A stretch of 64,000 nucleotides of DNA from Streptomyces olivoverticillatus (GTDB lineage Bacteria; Actinomycetota; Actinomycetes; Streptomycetales; Streptomycetaceae), in the NCBI RefSeq assembly GCF_014203555.1, contig NZ_JACHJH010000002.1, positions 528,791 through 592,790 on the forward strand, in the 5' to 3' direction. How positions within the stretch are numbered: position 1 is the first letter of the stretch; every line of letters starts with the position of its first letter. Of the stretch, positions 1 through 8,146 are shown one piece after another. Below the pieces are notes generated by a model. That model was not told the DNA's origin and made no database searches. It worked only from the letters and a program-made list of their open reading frames with translations. The translations under genes and the position numbers were made by a program.

Positions 1-996
1 CGCGCCCTGCACCTTTGGGTGCGTCTCGGGGAGGTCGGGTACATAGGCCACATGCCCGTTGTGCGCCGATAGCAGCACCTTGTGGCCGGTGTGTCGATGC
101 CACCAGGTGACGTTCTCGGCCATCGTCCGGTCGCGGTAGATCATCGCGGTGCGCATCGCCTCGGCGTCTTCGAGGTTGCAGGCGAGAAACGCGGCGGTCT
201 GGGCGATGGACCGGGCGTGCTGCACGGTCCACTCGAAGTCTCCGCCGCCTGCGCCTCGTTCGCCCTCCAGCAGCTCCAGGGCCTGCTGGGCGTTGGCCGC
301 CAGTCGCTGTCTCTCCGGGAGCGGCCTTCGCAGATAGGCGAAGCTGTCGTCGAGGGGGCGCAGGCCGGTGTAGAGCTCGGTGAAGCGCGGCAGCGACTTC
401 GGGTGGTGCTGCCGGACATAGCCCGTCACCCGCTCGAAGAGGTCGTCCCCCACCTTGGGAGCGCCGATGTCATCGCCCATGAAGTGGACCCGGTGGCCGG
501 GATGGCGTCGGTTGTGGTCCCGCATCCACTCGATCAGATGCAGGAACTCCTCGCGCTCCCACGGCGATCTCCCCAGGGCCTCCTTCACCACCTGGCGCGC
601 ATCCCCTCGGCCGCTCTGAACGTACTCGTCGAGTCGCAGTCCTGCGGGCCAGCTCATCTCCAGGGCGAAGGTGGTGAAGCCCTTCTCCTCGACGAGATAG
701 CGGAAGACCCGCTCCTTCATGGTGAAGAATTCGTGCGACCCGTGCGTGGCCTCGCCCAGGCCCACCACCTTGGCGTCGCTGATCATCGCCCCCAGGGGCC
801 GCAGGTCAACCGCGTCCGGCCCCGGTTCCGTGGACCGCAGCGGGTGGGCTGCCTGCTCCAGCGCACGGACCGGGTTTTGGCCATCGGGCTGTGCCGGGGC
901 CTTCTGGGCCGCGTAGGCCATGGTGGGAACTGGCAGCGCCCCCACCATGGCTGCCGCCGCCATCAGCAGCGGCCGTCGCCGTATCTCCCCGGTCAT
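1..996 (-). CDS. Erythromycin-esterase-like protein, secreted (partial, C-terminus off the window)
   Basis: Reading the minus strand from the ATG at 996 gives 332 codons that run off the left edge. The N-terminus has an arginine-rich, Tat-like start (IRRRPLLM, residues 5-12) followed by a hydrophobic Ala-rich stretch ending near AYA-AQ, so export is likely. Residues about 79-86 are G-L-GEATHG, the family motif with the catalytic Glu/His pair known from EreA/EreB-type esterases. TMAENVTWW and the HNGH block near the truncated end are also typical of the family. Ere enzymes hydrolyse macrolide lactones; many homologues of this superfamily have no proven substrate, so macrolide activity is inference. 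A GAGGTG Shine-Dalgarno lies just upstream of the ATG. It is downstream of and co-directional with an infA copy and a GNAT gene, which fits a resistance role. Confidence 0.85.
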   Translation of the reverse strand, partial: MTGEIRRRPLLMAAAAMVGALPVPTMAYAAQKAPAQPDGQNPVRALEQAAHPLRSTEPGPDAVDLRPLGAMISDAKVVGLGEATHGSHEFFTMKERVFRYLVEEKGFTTFALEMSWPAGLRLDEYVQSGRGDARQVVKEALGRSPWEREEFLHLIEWMRDHNRRHPGHRVHFMGDDIGAPKVGDDLFERVTGYVRQHHPKSLPRFTELYTGLRPLDDSFAYLRRPLPERQRLAANAQQALELLEGERGAGGGDFEWTVQHARSIAQTAAFLACNLEDAEAMRTAMIYRDRTMAENVTWWHRHTGHKVLLSAHNGHVAYVPDLPETHPKVQGA

Positions 997-1121
997 GCCG
1001 ATCACCTCTCAACTCGGTTGTCTCAAGCCGAGAATGATGATCGCGCCGACGACGCGGCCGCGCGCTGCGGCTGGCCTCCGGCATCTGCTGGGGGTAGCCC
1101 CACCCCGGGCGCCCGGCGAGG

Positions 1122-1153
1122 AGGTGCGAATCCTCGCCGCCGAGATCCGCACC
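1122..1153 (-). terminator. Possible terminator hairpin after infA
   Basis: GGTGCG at 1122-1127 pairs with CGCACC at 1148-1153, with an inner CTCG/CGAG pairing. It lies about 40 bases past the infA stop and could end that unit before the esterase gene. There is no U-tract, so this is a weak call. Confidence 0.35.
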
Positions 1154-1194
1154 TTCCTCACGGGCGTTGCCCAGTTAGCCGGATCACCTCTCCG

Positions 1195-1419
1195 CTACGC
1201 CCTGTAGCGGTAGCGGATCCGGCCGCGGGTGAGGTCGTAGGGGCTGAGTTCCACGAGCACCCGGTCGTACGGGAGGATCTTGATGTAGTTCTTCCGGATC
1301 TTCCCGCTGATGTGGGCGAGCACCGTGTGCCCGTTCTTTAGCTCCACCTTGAAAGTGGCGTTGCGCAGGCATTCGATGACGGTGCCCTCGACTTCTACGC
1401 CCCCTGCTGTTTTCGTCAT
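1195..1419 (-). CDS. infA: Translation initiation factor IF-1 (extra copy)
   Basis: The 74-residue product is a full-length IF-1: EVEGTVIE, a central [18 protein letters not shown] and the C-terminal [18 protein letters not shown] signature of the S1/OB-fold protein that binds the 30S A site during initiation. Two starts are possible: GTG at 1425 or ATG at 1419. I use the ATG because it is better spaced from the GAAAGAAG purine stretch and gives MTKTAGG. The housekeeping infA of Streptomyces normally sits beside rpmJ in the ribosomal protein region; no ribosomal protein gene is present here, so this is probably a second copy. It follows the GNAT gene by about 60 bases on the same strand, most likely in one transcript. 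Departures from the usual sequence are minor (for example CLRNATF). Confidence 0.95.
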   Translation of the reverse strand: MTKTAGGVEVEGTVIECLRNATFKVELKNGHTVLAHISGKIRKNYIKILPYDRVLVELSPYDLTRGRIRYRYRA

Positions 1420-1481
1420 GGTCACTCACTTCTTTCGTTCTGTGACGGTGTAGTCGGTAGGAAACGAGCGCGGTGCGAGCG

Positions 1482-2279
1482 TCAGCGGCGGACGAGCTCC
1501 AAGGTGCTGCCCGCGCGCCGGGCGCCGATGCCCTCGAACAGGGCGGTGGCCGCCGCGTTGGACTCGTCCACCTCGGCCCATGCCGCCGCGGTCCCGGAGC
1601 GGTGCAACGAACCCAGCGCGTGGGCCAGCAGCGCCCGGGCGATACCGCGGCGGTGCCTGTCGGCCCGGACGGCGATCAGCCCGATCCGTGGCTGCCGGGG
1701 CAGCGGCTTCACCCGGACCAGTCCCACGTACTGGCCGCAGTGCCGCGCCACCGCGTACTTCGACGGGTCGAGCACGGTGGTCCCCGCCGGGCGGGGCAGC
1801 ACCTCGGCCGGCATCGTCTGCCATCCGACGGCGGCCTCGACCTCGTCCCGGATGATGCGGTCCAGGGCGCGCAGCGGGCCCTCCTCCGCCTCGCCGGCGG
1901 GCACGATCGTCACGCCCGACGGGGTCCGCACCGAGCCGAGCCCGGTGACCTGCGGGTCGGTGGGTACGCGATAGCCCCACTCGCGGCGTGCGGCGGTGAA
2001 GCCGGCCCGCTCCCAGGCGGACGTCGAGTCCTGGTCGGCCTCGTCGGCCACGGCGTACAGCGGTGTCGGCAGGTCCGCCAGCATCGCGTCGGCGATGCGG
2101 TCGAAGACCGCGCCGTGCCACGCGTCGATGCCGATGAAAAGCCGCCCGTCGGGTCGGCGCGAAGCGTCGCCGTGGCCGACCACCCGGTCGTCCTCCATGG
2201 CGTGCCACTGCGTGTCCGAAACACGCGTGACCACGACTGCGTGGTCGTCCGTGCCCGAGGCGGAATGTACAGAGTGCAT
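1482..2279 (-). CDS. GNAT-family N-acetyltransferase
   Basis: The 265-residue protein has a C-terminal GNAT domain. Residues 199-220 form motif A, with the acetyl-CoA pyrophosphate loop R-H-R-R-G-I-A, and 239-253 (ESNAAATALFEGIGA) is the usual motif B region. The N-terminal half is weaker and may be a degenerate second GNAT fold. The substrate cannot be told from sequence. The ATG at 2279 has GAGAGG eight bases upstream, but both lie inside a hairpin that follows a 17-codon leader ORF, so expression is probably controlled at translation. infA and an erythromycin-esterase-like gene follow on the same strand. This setting suggests defence against a translation inhibitor, by acetylating either the drug or a cell component (inference). 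Confidence 0.85.
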   Translation of the reverse strand: MHSVHSASGTDDHAVVVTRVSDTQWHAMEDDRVVGHGDASRRPDGRLFIGIDAWHGAVFDRIADAMLADLPTPLYAVADEADQDSTSAWERAGFTAARREWGYRVPTDPQVTGLGSVRTPSGVTIVPAGEAEEGPLRALDRIIRDEVEAAVGWQTMPAEVLPRPAGTTVLDPSKYAVARHCGQYVGLVRVKPLPRQPRIGLIAVRADRHRRGIARALLAHALGSLHRSGTAAAWAEVDESNAAATALFEGIGARRAGSTLELVRR

Positions 2280-2330
2280 AGGTGTTGCCTCTCAGGAGTG
2301 CCTTGTCTGAGGCGCTCCCGGCGACACCTA
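2279..2330 (-). promoter_or_regulatory. Translational attenuator hairpin over the GNAT start site
   Basis: On the minus strand TAGGTGT (2330-2324) pairs perfectly with ACACCTA (2285-2279), and the last A is the first base of the GNAT ATG. After one mismatch GCC (2322-2320) pairs with GGC (2289-2287). Further in, CTCAG (2311-2307) pairs with CTGAG (2295-2291), which includes part of the GAGAGG Shine-Dalgarno. Start codon and ribosome site are therefore both sequestered. The 5' arm begins two bases after the leader-peptide stop, so a ribosome stalled late in the leader would block it. The geometry matches drug-inducible erm-type leaders; the function is inferred. Confidence 0.7.
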
Positions 2331-2332
2331 CG

Positions 2333-2386
2333 TCAATCGCCCACCGCGATGAAAAGGGGGAGCACCCACATGGATACAGCCTTCAT
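2333..2386 (-). CDS. 17-residue leader peptide upstream of GNAT-infA
   Basis: ATG at 2386 opens MKAVSMWVLPLFIAVGD followed by TGA at 2335-2333. It has one of the strongest Shine-Dalgarno sequences in the window (AAGGAGGTGA, seven to eight bases from the ATG), so it should be translated efficiently. The peptide is hydrophobic, with Trp, Pro and Phe near the middle. Its stop is two bases from the hairpin that hides the GNAT start. The order promoter, short ORF, occluding hairpin, resistance-like gene is that of ribosome-stalling attenuators. The ORF is too short for routine gene calling. Nothing in the sequence shows which drug or signal would stall it. Confidence 0.65.
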   Translation of the reverse strand: MKAVSMWVLPLFIAVGD

Positions 2387-2424
2387 GGGTCTCACCTCCT
2401 TGCGTTCTCTCACGGCCTGCCCAG

Positions 2425-2463
2425 ACGGTACCAGCCGGGGTCGGTCGGCCCAACCGATTTAAT
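2425..2463 (-). promoter_or_regulatory. WblC/WhiB7-type promoter
   Basis: On the minus strand: ATTAAAT (2463-2457), three bases, TTGGGC as -35 (2453-2448), exactly 17 bases, TACCGT as -10 (2430-2425, fits TAnnnT). An AT-rich block three bases before a TTG-type -35 is the known hallmark of promoters activated by WhiB7 in mycobacteria and WblC in Streptomyces, which respond to translation-inhibiting drugs. The predicted transcript start is about 30 bases before the leader ATG. Confidence 0.65.
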
Positions 2464-2528
2464 CCCCGCCTGAGGGCTGGGCGACGCCCCCATACGCGGC
2501 CGCCGCCCCGCGGTCGTCCCCCGTGACC

Positions 2529-4985
2529 TCACCGCCCCCCGTCGCACGCCCACCCGTTGTGATCCGGATCCAGCCCCAGCGGATCGTCACGGCCGTTCAC
2601 CTTCAACTTCCCGTACCCGTGCCCCTTGAGCCACGAGCACCGCGCCTGGGCCGTCGCCGCCACCGACTGAGGGAACACCGTCGGGACGCACACGTTCTCC
2701 GCCCCGTAGTGCCGGTCGCAGCCCGCGATCTGCGGGGGCACGGCATGTGAGGCGTGCGGCTTCTCCGGCGGCTTCGCCTTCTCCGTCATGCCCGTCGCGA
2801 AGCCGTGGACCATCGGGGCCGCCATCGCGTCCGGACCGCCCAGGTGGACCCACTTGGCCACCGACGGGACACCCGCTGCGTCCACCGCGAAGAGCATGTA
2901 CCAGCCCGGCGGCGCCATGTTCGGGTTGCTGGTGACGTTGAGGTCGAGGGTGGTGCCGTCGGCGCCGACCGTCATCGGGAGGTCCACGAAGCGCTGGTTG
3001 GGGTCCGAGGAGTGGGTCACCGCGGCCGGGCGGATGAGCTCGGCGCGCACCACCGGCCGGTCCACCGTGACGCGCTGGGTGCTCGCGTACTGCCACTTGT
3101 CCGCCGCCACCGACGTGATCTGCGGCCGCGCTCCATGGTACAGATACGGCGGGGTGTAGATCGAGACGTGGTCGTCGAAGGTGCCGTTGCCCGGGTTGTC
3201 GCCCACGGCCATCACCCGGCCGTCCGGCAGCAGGAAGGCCGAGGAGTGGTACGTCCGCGGGATCGGGTCCGTGGCCATGCCGGGCTGGAAGGCGTTCGTC
3301 GCCGGGTTGAACATCGACGCCTCGTACACCGGATCCGCCCGGTCGTGCAGGCCGCCGCCCGTCTCCAGGACCTTGCCGTCGGGCATCAGCACCGCCGAGA
3401 CGTACATCTTGCCCTGCGCGCCCGTCTCCGGCTTCTTCCCCTGCCCCTGGTCGACCGTGCCCTGCGGAAGCAGCGGACCCGGCACGTAGCGCGGGCTCGG
3501 CTGCTTGAGGTCGATCAGGTCGGTCAGCCGGCCCGCCTCGGGGTTGGAGCTGACGTTGCCGCCGCCCATCGTCAGTACGCGCTGGTCCTGGGCGGGCGGC
3601 AGCAGCACGCTCATCGACTGGTCGCGGTGGTCCTTGTCCTGCAGGCCCGGGACGTCGGTGACGGTGTTGGCGTCGTAGTCGTAGACGGACGCGCCCGTGC
3701 CGGGCGTGCCGTTGCCGAAGACGTGGCTGCCCGAGTAGAAGAGGCGGCCGTCCTGCATCAGCACCATGGAGGGGTACAGGCCCCAGTACGACCAGGTCTG
3801 GTTGACCTCGGTGCGCGGCAGCCACTTCCCCTGCGCCTGCGAGAACTTCTCGGCCGTCACACTGCCCGTCGAGTCCTCCTTCAACCCGCCGAAGCTGATG
3901 ACGTCGCCGTTGCCGAGCAGCGTGGCCGAGGGGTACCAGTGGCCCTCGTTCATGTCGTTCGTCTTGGTGTACGACTCGCTCGCCGGGTCGAAGATGTAGC
4001 TGTCCTTGAAGCCCTCGTAGCCGTGGCTGCCGTCGGCCGCCGGGTAGGCCTTGTTGCCGCTCATGATGAGCACCCGGCCGTCGGAGAGCTGCACGTGCCC
4101 GGCGCAGAACATGTCCACGGGCGTCGGGATCGTCTTCATCCCGCCTGTCCGCGGGTCGTATACGGCCGAGGTGAAGGTGCCGGCCTTGAACAGGTCCGGG
4201 TCGTTGCCGGAACCGGCGACGAGCAGCACCTTGCCGTTGTGCAGGACGACCGAGTGCATGCTGCGCACCGGGTTCCTGAACGGCATGACCTCCCAGCTGC
4301 CCTTCGTACAGGCGTCGCCCGCGGTGCAGGCCGCACCGGGCGCGGGCTGGGTGGCGTCCTCCATGTCGTAGTCGTCGGTGGTCACCGTGCCCTTGCCGTA
4401 GACCGAGACGCCCCAGGTGATCTGGTCGGTGCCGGGCGGCACGACGGGCGTACGGACCTGTGCGCGGGTGTAGCCGTCTTCGGCGGGCAGCGACTTGAGG
4501 TCCGTCCAGTACTGCCAGCCGGTCTTCACGTCATGCCGGAACGCCGTGATCGACGCGTCCGGAGTGGTGGACTTGTACCAGAGGGACAGGTCGTACTGGT
4601 GGGACGGCGAGACGACGGGGGCGCACGAAGTGTCCTCCAGCATCAGCGCCTTGCGGTCGCCGTCCACCCGGCGCGTGACGGTCACCGACAGCGCCTTGCC
4701 GCCGCTGTGTGCCTGGTCGGAGGTGGTGACGGCGAAGTCGTTGTCGCCCCAGCCGGACTTCTCCCAGCAGGTCGGCTCGCCGTCGGCCCGTACGGACTCG
4801 AAGCCGGGGTTGACCACCAGGTTCGACCCCGCCCGTGCCGGGCCGGGGGCCACCAGCAGCAGCCCGAAGGACGCGCCGGAGGCGAGCAGGAGGGCCGCCG
4901 AGGCCCGTGTTCTGCGCCGTCGCAGCCGGCGCCCTCCGGTGTGTCTGTGCCCGGCGCGTGCGCGCCCGGCCAGTACCCGAACCAT
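2529..4985 (-). CDS. Secreted copper-radical oxidase (galactose-oxidase/GlxA-like) with N-terminal carbohydrate-binding-like module and C-terminal Excalibur-like tail
   Basis: The 818-residue protein has an N-terminal hydrophobic segment (about 29-52), a beta-rich binding-module-like region (NLVVNPGFE at 55-63 to about 210), a Kelch propeller (about 230-615), a galactose-oxidase-type C-terminal E-set domain, then a Cys-containing tail ending DLDPDHN-GWACD-like, which resembles the calcium-binding Excalibur motif. The active-site pattern is present: Cys294 in DMFCAGH and Tyr351 in HWYPSATLL (expected Cys-Tyr cofactor), axial Tyr579-His580 in PRTYHSS, and His658 in VTHSSDPNQR. These enzymes oxidise alcohols or aldehydes to give H2O2. 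GlxA proper is shorter and lacks the extra modules, so this is a relative, not glxA itself. It is last in a three-gene minus-strand operon with two glycosyltransferases. Start: ATG at 4985 with GGGAGAG upstream. Confidence 0.85.
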   Translation of the reverse strand: MVRVLAGRARAGHRHTGGRRLRRRRTRASAALLLASGASFGLLLVAPGPARAGSNLVVNPGFESVRADGEPTCWEKSGWGDNDFAVTTSDQAHSGGKALSVTVTRRVDGDRKALMLEDTSCAPVVSPSHQYDLSLWYKSTTPDASITAFRHDVKTGWQYWTDLKSLPAEDGYTRAQVRTPVVPPGTDQITWGVSVYGKGTVTTDDYDMEDATQPAPGAACTAGDACTKGSWEVMPFRNPVRSMHSVVLHNGKVLLVAGSGNDPDLFKAGTFTSAVYDPRTGGMKTIPTPVDMFCAGHVQLSDGRVLIMSGNKAYPAADGSHGYEGFKDSYIFDPASESYTKTNDMNEGHWYPSATLLGNGDVISFGGLKEDSTGSVTAEKFSQAQGKWLPRTEVNQTWSYWGLYPSMVLMQDGRLFYSGSHVFGNGTPGTGASVYDYDANTVTDVPGLQDKDHRDQSMSVLLPPAQDQRVLTMGGGNVSSNPEAGRLTDLIDLKQPSPRYVPGPLLPQGTVDQGQGKKPETGAQGKMYVSAVLMPDGKVLETGGGLHDRADPVYEASMFNPATNAFQPGMATDPIPRTYHSSAFLLPDGRVMAVGDNPGNGTFDDHVSIYTPPYLYHGARPQITSVAADKWQYASTQRVTVDRPVVRAELIRPAAVTHSSDPNQRFVDLPMTVGADGTTLDLNVTSNPNMAPPGWYMLFAVDAAGVPSVAKWVHLGGPDAMAAPMVHGFATGMTEKAKPPEKPHASHAVPPQIAGCDRHYGAENVCVPTVFPQSVAATAQARCSWLKGHGYGKLKVNGRDDPLGLDPDHNGWACDGGR

Positions 4986-5032
4986 GAGCTCTCCCGTTCC
5001 CGTTCCCGTTTCCGATTCGTCCCGGCCGCCCC

Positions 5033-6661
5033 TCACCGGGCGGCTCCCCTGCTGATCCGGCGGATCTCTATCCGGTCGTCGCCCGTGCCGAAGACGGCCA
5101 CGGCGTCGGAGTGCTCCAGCGCGGCCTTCACCGTCGGCAGCGTCACCGCGTCCCGCCGGACGGTGGGGGAGGCGACGACGTAGTCGACGTCCTGCCAGCC
5201 GCGCGGCATGGTCCTGGCGACGGCCGGGTCCAGATCGGCCTTGTAGAACCAGATGGCGCCCGTGCCGGGCCGGTATCCGGCGTGCACGAGGTCGAGCCAG
5301 ATCGCGTCGTCGGCCAGCACACGCGTACGGGCCGGGTCGGCGACGTTGCCCGCGTCCCGCAGCCAGGAAGCGGCCGAGCGGTACGGGGCGTTGGCGTCCG
5401 TCGTCAGTGCCGAACGGTTGCCGTCGTACCAGCTCGGCACCACCAGCACGGCCGTGGCGGCGGCGAGCGCCGCGACGGCCCCCCAGCGCGCCGCCCGCCA
5501 CCGGCGCACCCGGTCCGGCCGGGTCCGCAGCAGCGCCCCCACCACGGACGCCGACACCCCGGCCAGGGCGAGGGCGAGGAACGGCAGCGTCTGGATGACG
5601 TACATCGCGGGCAGGTAGCCCGACGGCCGCAGCGCCACCAGGGCGAGGATCACCGCGGCGAGCGCGGGCCCGGCCAGCGCCCGGCCGGTGCGCGACCGGC
5701 GGGCGGTGGCGACCAGCAGCACGGCGGCGGCCAGCCCGCACAGGGGCAGCACCCGGTCGTAGTACAGCCAGGACTGCAGCACCCGGTGCGCGCCCGAGCC
5801 GGGGCTCAGCAGGAAGCCCGAACCGGCCCGGCTCATCTGGTACGAGATGCCGTCGATCAGCGAGACGTGCCCGGGGCCGGGGAAGAGCTCGTTGTTGAGC
5901 AGCGCGAACAGCGGATAGGCGAGCCCGACCAGGCCGCAGGCCGTCACCGCGCCCGTGACCGCGAACTTCCGGGTGTCGCGGTGGCTGTGCTGCCACATGG
6001 TCACCAGCAGCGCGGGCAGGATGACCAGCATCGTCTCCTTCGACAGCACGGCGACGGCCGCGGCCAGCCCGGCCCCGAAGTGGTGCCACAGGTGACAGCG
6101 GGGCGAGGCCGCCAGGCAGAAGGCCACCAGCATCCACATCACGGCGATGTTGTCGAGGAAGATCTCCCGCTGCAGGACGACCGAGAGCGGGGACAGGCCG
6201 AAGAGCGCCATGCCCAGCCCGGCCGCCCACCGCCGGAGCCCCAGCCGCCGCCCCAGTACATACACCAGCACCACGCTCACCGCCGACACCAGCAGCATCG
6301 CGCAGCGCATGGGCGCGACCGAGACGGCGTCGGGGAAGAAGAGCGAGGGCAGCCAGGTGACGGCCGCTATCTGTATCCAGCCCAGCGGCGGATGGTCGTA
6401 CCAGTACGTGTAGTGGGCCAGGCCCTTGCCCTGCTGCACGGCCCAGGCCTGCGCGAGGTAGGTGCCCTCGTCGTCGCTGAGGTTGGGGAAGCCGGTGATG
6501 TTCCAGCCCTGGACGAGCAGGATCAGGGCGAGCAGCACCCCGCACACCAGCAGGTCCGGGCGGGAGCCGCGCAGGCGCGGCACCTCGCGCGGTGTGCCCG
6601 GCACGGGGACGGCGGGCAGCGTGGCGACGCGCGACTGCGTCACGGGGAGGATGGCGGTCAC
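5033..6661 (-). CDS. GT39/ArnT-like membrane glycosyltransferase
   Basis: The 542-residue polytopic membrane protein has about a dozen hydrophobic segments. DDEGTYLAQAW near residue 68 is the acidic pair in the first periplasmic loop typical of the PMT/ArnT (GT39/GT83) superfamily, which takes sugars from polyprenyl-phosphate carriers on the outer face of the membrane. WYDHPPLGWIQ and LQREIFLDNIAVMW follow in the usual order. The C-terminal part is a soluble extracytoplasmic region. The start is GTG at 6661, overlapping the stop of the upstream GT2 gene by four bases (GTGA), so the two are translationally coupled. The oxidase gene follows 47 bases later. Donor and acceptor cannot be told; a role in making or decorating a cell-surface glycan is inferred from context. 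Confidence 0.75.
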   Translation of the reverse strand: MTAILPVTQSRVATLPAVPVPGTPREVPRLRGSRPDLLVCGVLLALILLVQGWNITGFPNLSDDEGTYLAQAWAVQQGKGLAHYTYWYDHPPLGWIQIAAVTWLPSLFFPDAVSVAPMRCAMLLVSAVSVVLVYVLGRRLGLRRWAAGLGMALFGLSPLSVVLQREIFLDNIAVMWMLVAFCLAASPRCHLWHHFGAGLAAAVAVLSKETMLVILPALLVTMWQHSHRDTRKFAVTGAVTACGLVGLAYPLFALLNNELFPGPGHVSLIDGISYQMSRAGSGFLLSPGSGAHRVLQSWLYYDRVLPLCGLAAAVLLVATARRSRTGRALAGPALAAVILALVALRPSGYLPAMYVIQTLPFLALALAGVSASVVGALLRTRPDRVRRWRAARWGAVAALAAATAVLVVPSWYDGNRSALTTDANAPYRSAASWLRDAGNVADPARTRVLADDAIWLDLVHAGYRPGTGAIWFYKADLDPAVARTMPRGWQDVDYVVASPTVRRDAVTLPTVKAALEHSDAVAVFGTGDDRIEIRRISRGAAR

Positions 6662-7914
6662 GAAGTGACGTCCTCTCGGGTGAGGTGGGCGCCGACGTGT
6701 CTGGTCAGTTCCCAGTCGCTGCGCCCGCGTTGCTCCCGCCAGACCGCGCGGAGGGCGGCACCGGCCAGGAGGCACTGGTAGAACGGGCCGCCTGCGATGA
6801 GTTTGAGGTAGTGGACGAAGCGCACCCGCAGGCCGTACTGGGCACCGAAGTCGTGCAGCCCGACGACCTCGAAGACAAAGGTGACCAGGGCGGTCACGGC
6901 GGGCAGGAAGCTCACCACGGCGACGCCGACGGGTACGTCGAGGAAGAGGGCGACGGCGATGTTCACCGGGATGACGAGCCCGGAGAACGCCTGGAAGAAG
7001 GGGGTCATCAGGGTGTAGCGGGCCAGCATCCGCTGGGCGAAGGTGGGCAGTTGGCGCCAGTCCTTCTTGCGGTAGACCTGAAGGAAGCCCTGGTTCCAGC
7101 GGGTGCGCTGCTTGAGCAGGCTGAGCAGGGTGCCGGGGGTCTCCTCGCGGGTGACCATCTCGGAGTCGTAGGCGACGACGACGCGCTTGCCCTTGCTGGA
7201 CAGGCGCACGCCCAGGTCGCAGTCCTCCGCCAGGCACTCCGGATCCCAGCCGTCCGCCTCCCGCAGCACGTCCGTGCGGACGAAGACGGTGTTGCCGCCC
7301 AGTGGGATGAATCCTTTCTCCGCATGGAGGTGGAGCCGGCTGCGGAACCAGAAGAAGTACTCCAGGCAGTTGCGCAGGCTGTACCAGCTGGAGTGGAAGT
7401 TGATCAGCTGAACCCCGCCCTGCACCACGTCCGCGCCGGTGGTGCGGAAGGCGTGGTCGACGTGGCTGAGCAGGGCCGGGTGCACCTGGTCCTCGGCGTC
7501 GAAGACGCCCACGACCTCGCCCCGGCAGTGCGGGAGGGCGGTGTTGAGGGCCTTGGGCTTGTTCTTCTTCTCGTGGGTGTCGGTGATCACCCGCACCTGG
7601 TAGGGCGCGGCGGCCGCCACCTTCTCGGCGACCTCGGCGGTCTCGGGGTCGTCGTGCCCGACGATGACGAGGATCTCGTAACGGCCGTGGGTGGACTCCA
7701 GCAGCCGGGTGACGGTGTGTTCCAGGACGGTCTGCTCATGACGGGCGGGCACCAGCAGCGAGAAGGACAAGGCGCCCGTGCCGCTGGGCTGTTCGAAGCG
7801 GATCGACGCAAGCGTCTCGGGCGTGCGCCAGGCGTGCATCTGCCACCAGAGTGTGAAGGCGGCCATCCAGAAGAGGGCCAGCGACACCACGCAGACGGAC
7901 AAGGAAGTGAGCAA
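6658..7914 (-). CDS. Processive-type GT2 glycosyltransferase, membrane (CslA/BcsA-like, short)
   Basis: The 418-residue protein has an N-terminal membrane helix, a cytoplasmic GT-A domain and two or three C-terminal helices. The processive beta-glycan synthase signature is complete: DAED (139-142, DxD type), ED (230-231) and QRTRW (269-273, QxxRW). SLLVPARHE opens the nucleotide-sugar fold. Size is closer to HasA/NodC-type synthases than to the roughly 730-residue CslA. The start is a TTG at 7914, preceded by GGGGGA at five bases. It is first of three co-directional genes with a GT39-like protein and a copper-radical oxidase; in the known cslA-glxA system a similar pairing makes and oxidatively matures a hyphal-tip glycan. 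Function in such a process is inferred. Confidence 0.8.
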   Translation of the reverse strand: MLTSLSVCVVSLALFWMAAFTLWWQMHAWRTPETLASIRFEQPSGTGALSFSLLVPARHEQTVLEHTVTRLLESTHGRYEILVIVGHDDPETAEVAEKVAAAAPYQVRVITDTHEKKNKPKALNTALPHCRGEVVGVFDAEDQVHPALLSHVDHAFRTTGADVVQGGVQLINFHSSWYSLRNCLEYFFWFRSRLHLHAEKGFIPLGGNTVFVRTDVLREADGWDPECLAEDCDLGVRLSSKGKRVVVAYDSEMVTREETPGTLLSLLKQRTRWNQGFLQVYRKKDWRQLPTFAQRMLARYTLMTPFFQAFSGLVIPVNIAVALFLDVPVGVAVVSFLPAVTALVTFVFEVVGLHDFGAQYGLRVRFVHYLKLIAGGPFYQCLLAGAALRAVWREQRGRSDWELTRHVGAHLTREDVTS

Positions 7915-8146
7915 GAAATCCCCCAGACCCCCAGGAATCGCCCTCGAAGCGTTCCTCAGGGGGAGAGAGTAAGGGGGGAAGGTGAAACGTGGGTGCGGAA
8001 ACGATAAATCCTGTGTTTCCCAACGAACTGCCCGTTCATCACATCAAGTTGGCACAGACCATTGGTCGGGTGCGCCCGCGGCCGGACGGGGGACTCGGCC
8101 GGGGACCTCCTTCCGCGCGCCCCGCCCGAGTGGAAAACTGGCCGCC

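Noticed and set aside
2754..5183. 809-codon plus-strand open frame opposite the oxidase gene
   Set aside because: Val/His/Arg-rich composition with no domain; the usual antisense shadow in high-GC DNA.
2529..6545. A single 1338-codon open frame on the minus strand
   Set aside because: It is the oxidase frame running open upstream through the GT39-like gene, whose true frame has clear membrane and motif content. The oxidase starts at 4985 with a proper Shine-Dalgarno and an export signal.
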